Translations under genes and position numbers: made by a program | NCBI GenBank assembly: GCA_029641185.1 | Contig: JAPWGK010000010.1 | Location: 186,001 to 250,000, forward strand | DNA from: Pseudofabraea citricarpa | Taxonomy: Eukaryota; Ascomycota; Leotiomycetes; Helotiales; Dermateaceae | Reading direction: 5' to 3' | DNA length: 64,000 bases | In this document: in pieces, positions 33,930-44,968 of the stretch | Layout of the letters: each line of letters begins with the position of its first letter | Position numbering within the stretch: the first letter of the stretch is position 1 | The notes under the pieces: model-generated | The model's database searches: none | The model's input: the letters and a program-made list of their open reading frames with translations, nothing else | What the model was told of the DNA's origin: nothing

Positions 33930-36152
33930 ATGTCTTCGTTATGTTTTGCCAGCTCCAACTTTCTCAGCTTGCGTGACGAGGATATTGATAACCTCAGCCC
34001 TGGTCCTTCCAATCGAGGTGGAAAACCAGTAGAGCGCCGTATTGATATAAGCCTTGATTGCAACTTTACTGCCAATGACCCAGGAAGTTCTAATTATAAA
34101 TTGAAAGTTGTGTCGTGGCAAAACGGCTCAACCGAACTATGTGGATCCTGCTCGTTTTGCAATCTTCTTGCAGATGGCATGCAAAGAAGCGTGGACTCTG
34201 GCCTGTTGAATTCATGGAAACTGAGCTCTAATATTGATCCTACTCCATTTTCGGAGCCATATGAGTTACGAGCCAATATTTGTTTTGGAAAGATTGAGTA
34301 CAAGACGGATCCAGCGCCGTGGGTAGCTTATCAGCAAGGCTTGCAAAGTATAAGCAACCGAGATGTGTATCTATTGCTTATTACTGGCTACATACTTCCT
34401 TATCCGGAAGCTACCAAAGCTTATGGAGAATTACACAGAATCGAGGTGGACCTGCCATTTGAACTTTTTGGAGAAGAGGATGATTCTTTAGTGAAATTGC
34501 TAAAGATTCATCGTCGCCCCTTACATGGGCCACGTCTTTCGGATCAGAATGTTTCGAAAATACGTGACTGGATCAGAGATTGTGATGAGAATCATGATCT
34601 ATGTCACGCCGGTTTGAACCATGCGAACACTAAAGCATTTACAAATCCGCCGACTTTCCTTCCGACGAGGATGGTAGACATTGGAGATGCTTTGAATGGC
34701 AAAAGTCCAAAATTAGTTGTTTCGTCCGAAATTCAATACAGCGCCTCAGAATACGAATCAACAAAGTATATGGCTTTGAGCTACTGCTGGGGTCCAGTGG
34801 ACGAAACAAGCAAGCTGCTCAAGACAACACATAGCACAATAAGCTCGCGAATGGATAGTATCGAATTAAATACAATGCCACAAACCTTCCAGGATGCAGT
34901 TATGGTTGCTGATAAGCTCGGGATTAGATATCTATGGATCGACAGCCTTTGTATTATACAGGATGACGATCGGGATTGGCAACTTGAGTCGAGCAAGATG
35001 GCCGAGATATTCAGCAATGCGTATCTAACTCTCATTGCTGCTCGGGGATCAGGTTGTAATTATGGATTCCTCGGTCGAGATTTGCCTGCTTTACCCTGCA
35101 CCATTCATGTTGAGAACATTCGAAAAATGGCTATTGGAGGCAAATTTTCTCTCAGATTGCGACGACGTTGGAAATCATCTGAAAAAATGGCCGAGCTTGC
35201 AAGTGGTAGATGGGTTACACGTGGCTGGACTTTCCAAGAAGAACGACTTGCACGACGTGTTCTAATGTTTGGGGAGAATAAACACTTCCTTGATTGTAGG
35301 ACTTTGGAGCGAGTTGAGGATACCGATATGTATAGATTGCGGCCGGATTGGGTCACATCCGTCAATGAAGTTCCTACGGAATATGATAGCGGAGTCTATC
35401 AGGGAAACAATGAGATGAGCAATCACTGGACTCACTGGCAGACTCTCTGCGCGCACTACTCATACCGAGAACTAACCTTCCCACAAGATAAACTACCAGC
35501 GATTTCTGGTATCGCCAGTAAACTTGCGAGGAAGGTCCAGGGTGAGTATCTAGCGGGTGTGTGGAGAAATAATCTTACACACGATCTGTTCTGGCGAACG
35601 GTTGGTGTTGCTACCAAACCAAAGAATTATCGTGCTCCGTCGTGGTCCTGGGCTTCGCTCGATGGGAGAATAAGCTGGCCGTCTTGGCAAATTTTCTCCT
35701 CGTGTAGTGAGTGTAGCATGTACTGTAGCATACTTGATGCGCAGGCTATACCCGTTGGTCTTGATCCTTATGGAGGAGTGCAAGACGGGTTTCTGAAAGT
35801 TCAAGGGGTCTTAGAAGATGTTGAAGTGATATGGGTCAGTGAAGGCCAATCTCGCGATCATTGGAGACTTAACTACAAAGGGGAGGAAATTGGAAATGTG
35901 AGTCTCGATATTGAAACCAATAGTCTCTACCAAGATGCAAAAATTCAAGCGCTACTTATGGCCAAATGTAAGAGTCGGAAAAACGCAGCCATCCAAGGTT
36001 TACTCATAGGAAAAAATGGTCGTAAGCGAGAGAACTATAGTGAGTATGAACGAGTTGGCACTTTCACTTTATTTCCAGATATTGTACCAGGTCAGAAGGG
36101 TAATCTTGGTGTCTATGATAAAGATACGGAACAGGTTGTAATGATTGTTTAA
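33930..36152 (+). CDS. HET-domain heterokaryon-incompatibility protein, 740 aa
   Basis: The HET domain begins near residue 279 with KYMALSYCWG. It continues through PQTFQDAVMVADKLGIRYLWIDSLCIIQDDDRDW to an AARGSG..GFLGRD end near 385, the three blocks that define PF06985. HET proteins trigger cell death or vegetative incompatibility on non-self recognition. The N-terminal 275 residues show a CSFCNLL cysteine segment and no known domain. The C-terminal part carries the RGWTFQEERLARRVLMF and APSWSWASLDG motifs common in the family. I took the ATG at 33930 because the frame upstream is only open from GTG. There is no intron. Confidence 0.93.
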   Translation: MSSLCFASSNFLSLRDEDIDNLSPGPSNRGGKPVERRIDISLDCNFTANDPGSSNYKLKVVSWQNGSTELCGSCSFCNLLADGMQRSVDSGLLNSWKLSSNIDPTPFSEPYELRANICFGKIEYKTDPAPWVAYQQGLQSISNRDVYLLLITGYILPYPEATKAYGELHRIEVDLPFELFGEEDDSLVKLLKIHRRPLHGPRLSDQNVSKIRDWIRDCDENHDLCHAGLNHANTKAFTNPPTFLPTRMVDIGDALNGKSPKLVVSSEIQYSASEYESTKYMALSYCWGPVDETSKLLKTTHSTISSRMDSIELNTMPQTFQDAVMVADKLGIRYLWIDSLCIIQDDDRDWQLESSKMAEIFSNAYLTLIAARGSGCNYGFLGRDLPALPCTIHVENIRKMAIGGKFSLRLRRRWKSSEKMAELASGRWVTRGWTFQEERLARRVLMFGENKHFLDCRTLERVEDTDMYRLRPDWVTSVNEVPTEYDSGVYQGNNEMSNHWTHWQTLCAHYSYRELTFPQDKLPAISGIASKLARKVQGEYLAGVWRNNLTHDLFWRTVGVATKPKNYRAPSWSWASLDGRISWPSWQIFSSCSECSMYCSILDAQAIPVGLDPYGGVQDGFLKVQGVLEDVEVIWVSEGQSRDHWRLNYKGEEIGNVSLDIETNSLYQDAKIQALLMAKCKSRKNAAIQGLLIGKNGRKRENYSEYERVGTFTLFPDIVPGQKGNLGVYDKDTEQVVMIV

Positions 36153-37175
36153 TGCAAAGTATTAGTTATTTAACATGAGTTACGATTGTTCTGTTTTTTC
36201 TTTTTCTTTTTTTCTTTTTCTCGACAGGCTTGTCATGAGGAAGTACCCCAAAACACCAAATACGGAGTCGACTTACTCCAAAGTGAAATTAAGAACTTGA
36301 TCCTGCTCGTTCCTATTGAAGCCCCAAGTGGTAAAGATTAGCATGGGGTAAAACCAACAAGCCGGCTGCGGGCATACCTCGTCGCGAGAGTAAACGAATG
36401 GCCTGATCAAAGTCTAGGCAAAGAAGAGATTTCTCCCTAGCACAGCACGAGATTTTGACCAAATGTTCAACATTAAAAAGAACAGACTTTTTATTTCCCT
36501 CTTCGTAATGATCGTGAACATTATTCTCTGCAGTGAACGAACTGAGAATTGATACTCTGATGTAAAAAGAATAAGTATAAAAGCCTCTTCCTCTTCTCGT
36601 TGACGTTTAAGCACCTACTTAATATTGTATTATTTATGAAAAGGATCATCTCCGCACTATACAGTTTTCGTTGCATTTTAATCTAGCTTCATGGAATTTA
36701 TACCTCAAGCAAGCGACGTTCTAGAATCGTACGTTGTGACTGCCTCAGAATCATTGCTTGGCGCTTTCTCCGAGCAATAAACATGAAGTAAGACTCTTGA
36801 CAGGAGCACCAAACAATTGTCTATGCTTCTGTTCCTAGTAAATTGATCGTTCAGATATATTTCCCGACAAGGAATGATATGGGGTAAAGTAATAAGCGTG
36901 AAACCCTTGGCAAGTTGAACCCTAGATATCGCTTAGCACCCGTACAATCCTGTTCTCCTCTAATTAGATTGCAACCCCTTGAACATGATGCGATCGTGCC
37001 CATCAATTAGGTTTTTGTTTTAACACATAGTAGTCACTTTAAAGTGCCGGGTCGTACTTAAGCTTACCTGGTAATATTCTTGTTTCTAGACCAGGGTATC
37101 GGAAATATAAGTAGATGCCAATGACAGCCTTTTGAAGAACCACCCAAAAACGATCATTCAGTCTTTACCAACAAC
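36153..37175. other. Intergenic, upstream of the secreted protein
   Basis: A T/C-rich run lies at about 36191-36221, just after the HET stop. The rest holds no recognisable gene. Confidence 0.5.
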
Positions 37176-38447
37176 ATGGCACCACTCACACGCTCATTTA
37201 TCCGGTTTGGAGTTTTAGGTCTTCTCAGTGGTGTCCTCGCACAGACTCCGCCAGCTACATTCACGGCCCTTCCAAGTGCCGGCGGCGGCGGAAGCGCGTT
37301 TGTCGACTCAGCGCATTTCCGACTCTTCAGTTCAGTAACCGACGAAGCCGCTAACACTACCCTCAACCAATTGGAAGCAGCATATAGCTGTTTGGTTGAT
37401 ACTCTCAAATGGCGCTCTTCTGGTCTATCTTTCAATCTAGACTCAGACACTGCTGGTCCATGGTACAAGACCAACATCTATGATGTAAAAAGTCTCGATG
37501 GTGGCGCAGCAGGTGTCATGAGTTCCGACGCGGCATCAGGAATGGCATACTTGAACGTCCTGACTGAATACTTGGATGCGGCCGACGTTACGGTGCATGA
37601 ATATGGGCATGTGTTGACATACCATGCCAAGACCTGGGTGGATCAAGGGAAAACAGGGGCGTGGTGGGAGACAGTTGCCCAATTCGTGGCTGATTTCTAC
37701 TTGACATCACCATTGTGCGAGACAGCGCGGACGCAGTATGGTCAGACTGAGGGAAAGACCATCATTGAGTTGCCAAAAGTGATCGGGGATTCATTCCAGG
37801 TCATTGTTGATGGGTCGCAAGGCACCGGCAATTACTATCAAGCTTGGCCATTCCTCACCTACTTGACCAACAACCCAGATGACTTTGCGGGATTGGGAGC
37901 GGATGTTCTCCACGAGATGTTTACTCAATACGAAAGTGGTAGCAACGAAACGCCTTTACACGTCCTCCAGCGTGTAGCAAACTCTACCACCATTCAAACT
38001 ATTGTCGGCCGATACTGGGCTCGCATGGCCTACTTGGACATTAACCATGCGCAAGCACAAGAACTCTTCCTCGGTACTCGATCCACATTAAATTTCGCAA
38101 ACTTGGATGCTGGCTCTGCTGGTGCTTACACGGTCAAGACTGATCGACAGCCGAAATATATGGGCGCCAATATCATCCCCCTCAAAGATGCTTCTGCAGT
38201 TGATGTGAGCATTACTGCCAACTCGCCATACACTGCTACATTGGCTATTCGGTCCTCGAGCAATGTGATTCGATATGTAGACTTTGTAGATGGCAAGGCT
38301 CAAGCGACTGTCGCTACTGGCGAAGAAGCCAGTCTGGTTGTGGCGAATACTCCTGATGCACTTTCCAGCTATGATGGCTTTGCTCTCACTTCTGAGGTAA
38401 CAACAGGGCTAGATTATACAATTCAGCTCGCTGGTGCAACTGCATAG
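37176..38447 (+). CDS. Secreted HExxH protein (DUF6055-like), 423 aa
   Basis: A signal peptide of about 22 residues (hydrophobic VLGLLSGVLA, then QTPP) marks secretion. Residues 141-150 read HEYGHVLTYH, a zinc-type HExxH with a further His five residues on. WWETVAQF with Glu 165 is 20 residues after the second His and could be the third ligand in a gluzincin-like arrangement. A beta-rich C-terminal domain follows (from about 310). The family looks like fungal DUF6055-type proteins annotated as hypothetical or dockerin-like; proteolysis is not demonstrated. Single exon with full start and stop. N-glycosylation sequons such as NTT (60-62), NET and NST occur. Confidence 0.75.
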   Translation: MAPLTRSFIRFGVLGLLSGVLAQTPPATFTALPSAGGGGSAFVDSAHFRLFSSVTDEAANTTLNQLEAAYSCLVDTLKWRSSGLSFNLDSDTAGPWYKTNIYDVKSLDGGAAGVMSSDAASGMAYLNVLTEYLDAADVTVHEYGHVLTYHAKTWVDQGKTGAWWETVAQFVADFYLTSPLCETARTQYGQTEGKTIIELPKVIGDSFQVIVDGSQGTGNYYQAWPFLTYLTNNPDDFAGLGADVLHEMFTQYESGSNETPLHVLQRVANSTTIQTIVGRYWARMAYLDINHAQAQELFLGTRSTLNFANLDAGSAGAYTVKTDRQPKYMGANIIPLKDASAVDVSITANSPYTATLAIRSSSNVIRYVDFVDGKAQATVATGEEASLVVANTPDALSSYDGFALTSEVTTGLDYTIQLAGATA

Positions 38448-38804
38448 GAGGGACATCTTGCTCTCTAGCTTATTCTTGTATATGATTATCTTCAAAAGTC
38501 ATCTCGCCGTCTGGCTTGTTTGTGTATATATTATTATTTCTCGAGAATATGCATGGTACATTTTCTGAGCAGAAGTATCAAACGTGAAAACGGGATATAA
38601 TTATGACATAGGGATGATAATAGCTTTCTATTGTAAGATACACCAAAAAGTCGTCCTGAAAATAAAGTGTAGACAATATAACTTTACACTTACATGTTAT
38701 AAAACTACACGATACATTTAATTACTGTACAAAATTATCTAACATAAGCAATAACCTGTTGAGCCGTTTCCATAATGACAAATGCATAATTTTCCTGGGC
38801 ACCC
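38448..38804. other. Convergent 3' spacer
   Basis: A+T-rich 3' sequence between two convergent genes; nothing else is seen. Confidence 0.5.
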
Positions 38805-40334
38805 CTAATGTACTCCGCCAAATCCAAACCATTTCTCCTCGAAACCCTTCAGTTCTTCATAAATATCCCAATCGTCCACAGTAACCAGCGACTGATTAAA
38901 TCCCTCAAAAGCGGACATGGTCGTCACCATCCGAGGCGTTGAAGTGACATGGAGCTTTACTCCATCTCCAACTTTATTATTTGGCGGATCAATATTACCA
39001 TAAGTGTTCCCAACTTCGAACTTGTCATCTGTAACCCTGTGGATCCGAGCCCAAAGTGGACGGCTGAAGTGCGCATGTTTTATCAGATTCGCATGTACAA
39101 ACATCCATTTTCCCTCAGGGTCTGCCTGGAGCATCGTATGCCCCCCTCCTTGTGGGTCATCTGGTACCAAAACACCTGCTGCAGCATTTAATCTTCCCGG
39201 TCCAGCCCACTTCTTCCCGAGTAATAGCGCGGCTGCTCTAAACGAATCTCTGTCGCCACCCATAAACCCGTAATAGTCGTTGTGTTTGAGTGCAAAATAC
39301 TCTACTAACCACAGCAGGTCCTGGTGGAGGGTGCGCGAAATGAGTATTTGACCGGACTCTCCTTCGAATTCGTTCCGACAAGGTTGCCCTAAAAGACGCC
39401 AAAGGGGGTTGGAGGGATGTGATTTAGTGTAATCTGGCCAGAGCAACAGGCCTGTTTCTTTCCATTCCTTTCCTTCAAAGAGATAATCCGGGTTGCGAAG
39501 GAGATAAGAATCTGTATCTAGGTAGAGAATTTCGTCAAATGAGGATTGCTGAATAGCTGCCCCTTTGATTTGGAAGGCTTTCCAACCATTCCCTTTCTCT
39601 ATCTTTTCTACTACTCGGACCGTTACTCTCATTCCACCAAGTCCATCTTGGGTTTCCGCTGAAGACTCAAGTTTAGAAAGGTCCTCAAGCAGACTTCTAT
39701 CTGATTCTGTCAGTTCGTTTGAGAAGTGAAATATTTCCACCGGAAGAGTGCAATTGTAGGATTTCAAGAAGCGGATGTTTGTTCGTGCCCGGATAGTAGC
39801 AGCACGATCTCCTGCAGCCATTACAATTCCTCTTCCGCTTTTCGTCTCTTTCTCTTTTCCGTCTTCGGTAAAGAACGATTCTGATTTTGTTTTCTTTTGC
39901 TCCTCTTCCTGTTTTTGACGTAAATGTGTCACGATGCTTTGGCGCCAGTCTGAAATCTGAGATGAAGGTATATTTGGCCAGTTATCAACGTTGCCATTGA
40001 CTGCATTTACATCGAAGTTGATGCCTTGAGTTGGACAGGTCTTGGAATTCGAATCCACTGACTCGTTGTAGGACAGTATTGGACGGTTGATGAATTCGTC
40101 TAAAATGCGATCTAACCCCGTCTTCTCGTCCCCATTCGAACTCGGTTCTTCTATCGTCTGCGGGGAAGTGTTCGGTGTATCTGGCTTCTCCCCGTCCTGC
40201 TCCCCCGGGTGAAAGTAATCATGAGCCTGCTGTGGTAAATAATCCGGTATCTCCGCTGCTTTCCAGTGAAGGAGGCTTAGAATGATAACTATGAATATGA
40301 CGGCTGCAGCGAGAATACGAGTTTGAGACCTCAT
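38805..40334 (-). CDS. MNN2-like alpha-mannosyltransferase (GT71 family), 509 aa
   Basis: This is a type II membrane protein of the Golgi: a short cytosolic start MRSQTR, a membrane anchor at about residues 7-22, and a stem with Ser, Glu and Pro to about 165. The catalytic domain of the GT71/Mnn2 type follows, with RGIVMAAGDRAA, then EILYLDTDSYLLRNPDYLF (the metal-binding DxD at 273-275) and GLLLWPDY. The late segment GGHTMLQADPEGKW is also conserved in the family. It would add alpha-1,2-mannose to wall mannoproteins. I chose the ATG before RSQTR because the anchor then sits at the N terminus; an upstream in-frame ATG at 40478 would move the anchor to residue 55. Confidence 0.87.
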   Translation of the reverse strand: MRSQTRILAAAVIFIVIILSLLHWKAAEIPDYLPQQAHDYFHPGEQDGEKPDTPNTSPQTIEEPSSNGDEKTGLDRILDEFINRPILSYNESVDSNSKTCPTQGINFDVNAVNGNVDNWPNIPSSQISDWRQSIVTHLRQKQEEEQKKTKSESFFTEDGKEKETKSGRGIVMAAGDRAATIRARTNIRFLKSYNCTLPVEIFHFSNELTESDRSLLEDLSKLESSAETQDGLGGMRVTVRVVEKIEKGNGWKAFQIKGAAIQQSSFDEILYLDTDSYLLRNPDYLFEGKEWKETGLLLWPDYTKSHPSNPLWRLLGQPCRNEFEGESGQILISRTLHQDLLWLVEYFALKHNDYYGFMGGDRDSFRAAALLLGKKWAGPGRLNAAAGVLVPDDPQGGGHTMLQADPEGKWMFVHANLIKHAHFSRPLWARIHRVTDDKFEVGNTYGNIDPPNNKVGDGVKLHVTSTPRMVTTMSAFEGFNQSLVTVDDWDIYEELKGFEEKWFGFGGVH

Positions 40335-40995
40335 TGTCTCTGGTTTTCCCGAAGCCGTTGTTTGAGTTATGTCTAACCAGAATGATGGTGTCTTGGCAAG
40401 TAAAGAATGAAGGCTATTGAGATACTCGTGATGCTTATTGGAGTCTAGACAGACGCCTACGTGTCCTTTGGGGGGCAAATGAATACACCAACTTTGACAC
40501 TCAGCCAGAGCTTAACTGTTGTCAGAAGGAGACCTTTCGATGCATATCAAGTCTTTTGACCGCAAGTAGAAGTACCAAAGAAGTTCTTGAGATTTTGATC
40601 AGGGGTACTTCCAACTAGGGGGATGTACGCGTGGTATTTTCGGACAAATTATGATCCGGAACACGAGATAATCCGTGAAACAAGACTCCTAATTTCAAGA
40701 AGTTGCTCAACATACAGAACCAAGTCTGCGCCTTTTCAAAGATATACCAAGCGCTTTTGTGTTTCCATGTAGTGCAATGATTTGCGGTTAAACAGTGTCT
40801 AACCAGCTAGCTCCAGATAGAAGTTACCTAACTCCATGTGCTTTTCGGCGCCAACGAACCCCGCCAAAATGTAACGAGCTTATTTCCAGTTAGCGTAAAC
40901 TCAGCATCCCCACCTAAATTCAACCTCCTCTCTTTGGAATCTGACATTAGAGCCTTAAATTTCCTAGTTGAAATTTCAAATACAGCTAGCCATCA
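40335..40995. promoter_or_regulatory. Divergent promoter of the GT71 and regulator genes
   Basis: This 660-base region carries two 5' ends. I looked for CGG-N7-CCG here and found none; there is one CGG-N12-CCG near 40650. No gene is called. Confidence 0.5.
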
Positions 40996-43323
40996 ATGTC
41001 TTCATCCAAAGAGCTCCCAGTAAAAGCTTCTAAGAAAAGCTCTTTCTCCTGTGACCAATGCAGGAGAAGAAAAGTCAAATGTGGAGGAGAGCAACCAAGC
41101 TGCGATCGTTGCATTACACGGAATGAAAATTGCTTGTATAAATTAACTCCGACTATTTCATATACCCAGAAACTAGAAAACCGAGTTGAAGAGCTAGAAC
41201 ATCTACTTCGACAAATCCAGCACCATCCTGATGCTGAAACGACTTCTTCTCCTCAAACTATCACCCAAACATCACCACAAGATGTGGCTTCGAACATCGA
41301 ACCAGACAAGTCTAAACTGTTAGGTACATTTGGCGGTTTAGCGTTTGATAAGCGCGGTGGCATCACATACCATGGTGCCACAAGTCTTTTTCAATTACCT
41401 TCTGTTCCAACAGCAGAAGAATCTTCGGGGTCCTCTGAGGTCACGTCAAAACATTCACAAGATGGAGATTCAAGAAGAGAGATACTTGTTAGCAATGCGT
41501 GGCATCAAAGAGCTATGGAGGTCTTTTCAGAAATACCAGTAAGTCTTTCTTTCTCTTAATATTTTGGGTACTGAACGATCGTGACCAACTATTTTTAGGA
41601 GCCATTTCAATTCATGCTCAAGACGCATTGGTGCTGGATTCAGCCTTTGTTCAATTTCATCTACAGGCCAGCCTTTACACGTAAGTATTTCTTGGGATTT
41701 AACTTATCAATGCACTACTAAGTCGGGTATCAGGTGATATGGAAACATTAGGTCCCTATTATTCTCACACCCTTTTGAATGCTATGCTCTCGCACTCAGT
41801 GCGTTGGTGTACCAACAATGCGCATGTAAATGAACTATTGCAGCAATACGGTGGTGGAGAGTCTTTTTCTCGCCAGGCTCGCGTTTTACTCTTCCAGGAG
41901 CTAGAACAAGGACATTGTACTGTTCCTACAGTTCAGACACTTCTATTGCTGAGCGCACAAGAATGTAGTTATGGCAACCGAACACAAGCTTGGCTATACA
42001 GTGGCATGGCCTTTAGACTTATCGAAGATATGGGAATATGTATTGACGGGCAAAAGTATGCGGGGTCTGTTCGATTGTCAGATGAGGATATTGAGATAAG
42101 ACACAGGCTTTTCTGGAGTTGTTACTTCTGGGACAAAATGATCAGTCTATATCTAGGGCGATCGCCAACTTTACAGAATTCAACCGTTAGTCCTCCACAG
42201 CTAATGTGTAAGTCACATCCACCGAAATTCTATGAAATAACAAAGTTTAACATAATTTAGTGGATGATTCTTCGGAAGATGAGCTTTGGACGCCACACGG
42301 TCTGGCACATCCCCATAATTTACAATACCCACCAATGAAAGCACATTCTACATCATGCTTCATGAGAATGTGTCAGCTTTCTGAGATATTCAATCAGATT
42401 CTTGTTCATATATACGATCCAATGCAACAAAACTCCTATGACGAAATCGAAGCATGTCTCAAGAATCAAGGTGAAGCCTTGCATCTGTGGTGGGAAGATC
42501 TGCCAGATTTTCTGAGAATTGACAGCAAAAAGCTGCCGCTTTATTCTCCCCCAAGTCATATAGTCACGATGAAGTATTTTCATTCCCTTACGAGAGAAGA
42601 AACCATCCTAACAGGCATAGTTCACTATACCATACGTTCAGAATCCTGCTATATCGCCCAATGCTTTGTCAAAGACCTACAATTGCAGAAAGTCGAAGAC
42701 CGGATCCAAATCATTTAGTAGAATGCATCGCATCAGCTACCTCAATAATTGCAATATTCGATCTCTTTTGCCGGACCTTTGGGGACAGTTTCTGTATCCT
42801 TTCTCTGTCCTACAGTGTATATACCGCCGCTTCGATTTTTCTGCTGCAAGTTCAGGCAGCTGCCTTTTTTGACGAACAGACTTTTGACCGACTCATGTTC
42901 TGTATTAATGCTCTAGAACGGGTTAAAACATCGAATAAAGGTGACCTGAAATTCTTTTAATGCTAGGATCAACGACTAATACGTTCTTACTCAGTCATTG
43001 GTAGCTCATTGGATCTGATTATACAAGCATTGTCTGAGCTAGGATTCGGTCTGCCACCGCAAGCCACAATCGAAGTTGCTACTACTGAAGCAAATCCTCC
43101 AGCGGACTCCTCCACTCCACAACGTACTTTTTCTTTGCCTCCTGATTCAACATGTTCAACAACGCCTGAATCCAGCGATGTTCCCCATGTTCCAGCACTA
43201 TACGAATTTAATCCTGAAGGCTTTGAGGTATCAAACGAAATGCTTCAAGCATTGTCATCACTTAGACCAGTCGATCCAACAGTGGGAATCCAGGAGCCCT
43301 GGGATGGTGATTTGAATCCTTGA
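40996..43323 (+). CDS. Zn2Cys6 transcription factor, 688 aa
   Basis: Six exons join in phase: 40996-41538, 41599-41680, 41734-42207, 42261-42573, 42615-42940 and 42995-43323. The zinc cluster is C19-x2-C22-x6-C29-x6-C36-x2-C39-x6-C46 with RRRKVKC, followed by a coiled-coil-like dimerisation helix QKLENRVEELEHLL. This predicts binding to inverted CGG half-sites. The middle domain (about 190-580) is the fungal transcription-factor domain, seen in the LLSAQECSYGNRTQAWLYSGMAFRL block and the RHRLFWSCYFWDKM motif. The fourth intron is only 41 bases but is required for the LYHTFRILLYRPML block. The gene ends 35 bases from the convergent citrate-carrier gene and is the best candidate regulator of the neighbouring group. 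Confidence 0.88.
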
Positions 43324-43358
43324 GAATAATTGCTAGCAGTCAGATTGTTTCTCTGGCT

Positions 43359-44479
43359 TTACAAAGTCTGCAATTCATCCTCTTGTTCTCTTCCAAATTT
43401 CTTTGAAGCTTGGACAATCTGATCGTAGACGGTGAAGGTAATACCACTTGAGAGCTATTAATGCAGAGGTTAGAAAGCTGATCCACATTTAAGTTTGCAT
43501 AACACTTACAGTCAATCTCACCAACCGAGGAGTTGTGCCTCTCCAAAAAGCGGTAATTCCATCATTCCTCATTGTTGACACGGCGCAATCCAACATACCA
43601 TTGTACCCGCTACCGATACTCTGCATTCGTGTCTTGATATTATCAAACGGCATTGAAGCATAACTGGGCCGAAAATTAGTTCAAGTCTAGACAGGAATTG
43701 GAAAGATCGTACACTGTTACTACGCCACTCATCGCACCTATAATTAGTGTCGAAGCAATATTACCATGCCAGTCAGGGCGCCTCGCTGCCAATTTTTCCT
43801 GCAAAATTCCGAAAGTCGTGAACCTTACAGCAGAGTTTGTCGCCTGTTTGCTAAGAACCGGGAATGCGCCTTTCCACAACGCAGAAAGTCCCTCTTGTGC
43901 TACTACGAGTCTCGTTACTGTTACTAGGCTTTTGCCTCTGAAATTTCCCTGGCCTGTCACTGCTGCATCTTGAATTAATCTCGTCTTGAGCGACTCGCCC
44001 GGTGTCACCACCAACAATGATTCAGCAACACCAGCGCTGAATCCTGCTAATACATTAACCCAAGGATTCCTCTGACCTTTCTTTGTGACGAAGACTTTGT
44101 CAAGATACTCTTTCGAGGTCTCAAATGAAAGAAAGCGAATCCCACTTTTGAGCGCGTTGCTCGTGGCCAAGGCCGCACAACCAGAGTAAAATCCCGTAAA
44201 TCCAGCGGTCTTGTAGGTTGACTTGATTATGGCAAAGGAAGAGGTTTTTCCTGCAAATTGGGGAAGTTGACGCCGGGTCTTGACAAATTCAGCCGGGTAC
44301 TAGAGGTACTCAATCAGCAAATGCAGATTTCACCTGTCCACCAGGATCATATCCATTATCCAGATCAAAACACCAAGAATCTGAGGTCCTCATACTGTTA
44401 TAATCGTCTCGGATACACCTGCAATACCACCTCCGAGAATCTTTGTTGCAACTCCTGGCTTGTAGTCTGATTTTTCCAT
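43359..44479 (-). CDS. CTP1: Mitochondrial tricarboxylate (citrate) carrier, 306 aa
   Basis: Exons 44396-44479, 43713-44299, 43510-43663 and 43359-43454 join in phase. It is a three-repeat mitochondrial carrier: a first repeat with GGGIAGVSETIIT and YPAEFVKTRRQL, the second with VTPGESLKTRLI, the third with SMPFDNIKTRMQS. Each repeat has the Px[DE]xx[KR]x[KR] signature, and the YPAEFVKTRRQ form is that of citrate transport proteins. It would exchange citrate or malate across the inner membrane. Two CGG-N7-CCG sites lie at 44635-44647 and 44677-44689, within 210 bases upstream of the start. The 3' end faces the Zn2Cys6 gene at a 35-base distance. Confidence 0.92.
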
Positions 44480-44634
44480 GTTCGATATTTCGGTAAGTTC
44501 TCGATATCCCAAGGTTTCCACCCAATTCTTATCAATATCTGTTGATTTAGAAGTGAATTGGCTAGATGGTAGTAAGCTCCCTTGATATCACTTTTATCGC
44601 AGCTTGTCGACTTTTCGAAAAAGAAATTAGACGG

Positions 44635-44647
44635 CGGAGTGCTTCCG
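44635..44647 (+). promoter_or_regulatory. CGG-N7-CCG site 1 (citrate carrier promoter)
   Basis: The sequence CGGAGTGCTTCCG is an inverted CGG pair with a 7-base spacer, 156 bases upstream of the carrier start. It is a candidate operator for a Zn2Cys6 dimer. Confidence 0.5.
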
Positions 44648-44674
44648 ACTCAGCCACCCCAACGCCCCATTCTT

Positions 44675-44691
44675 CTCGGAAGTTGACCGAG
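44675..44691 (+). promoter_or_regulatory. CGG-N7-CCG site 2 (citrate carrier promoter)
   Basis: The sequence is CTCGGAAGTTGACCGAG, palindromic over five bases per arm. Its core is repeated, in reverse, at 46317-46334. Confidence 0.6.
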
Positions 44692-44968
44692 CTTTGGCCG
44701 CAGTGATCCCTCAACGATTACTTGCAGTCGATTCAAAGCTGTTTTCTAGATTTGCTATACATGGTAATCAAGAAGGCAGCACTCTTTCTCATGCTGTCGG
44801 GAACTTCTAAAACGATACCAGACCTCGACATAACGATACAGGAGTTTGAGTTACTTAGCGATGTTGTAGATGTCTTGAGGGTACATTCTACAAATTTGGT
44901 CTTGTGGTTCGAAGCACGCATTCTTTGCGTTCTCATTTGGACGTCAAGAATTCAATGTTTGTAGTATT

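Noticed and set aside
40335..40995. Autoregulatory CGG-N7-CCG site before the regulator gene
   Set aside because: I searched the region by eye and found only a CGG-N12-CCG, so self-control by the same palindrome is not supported.
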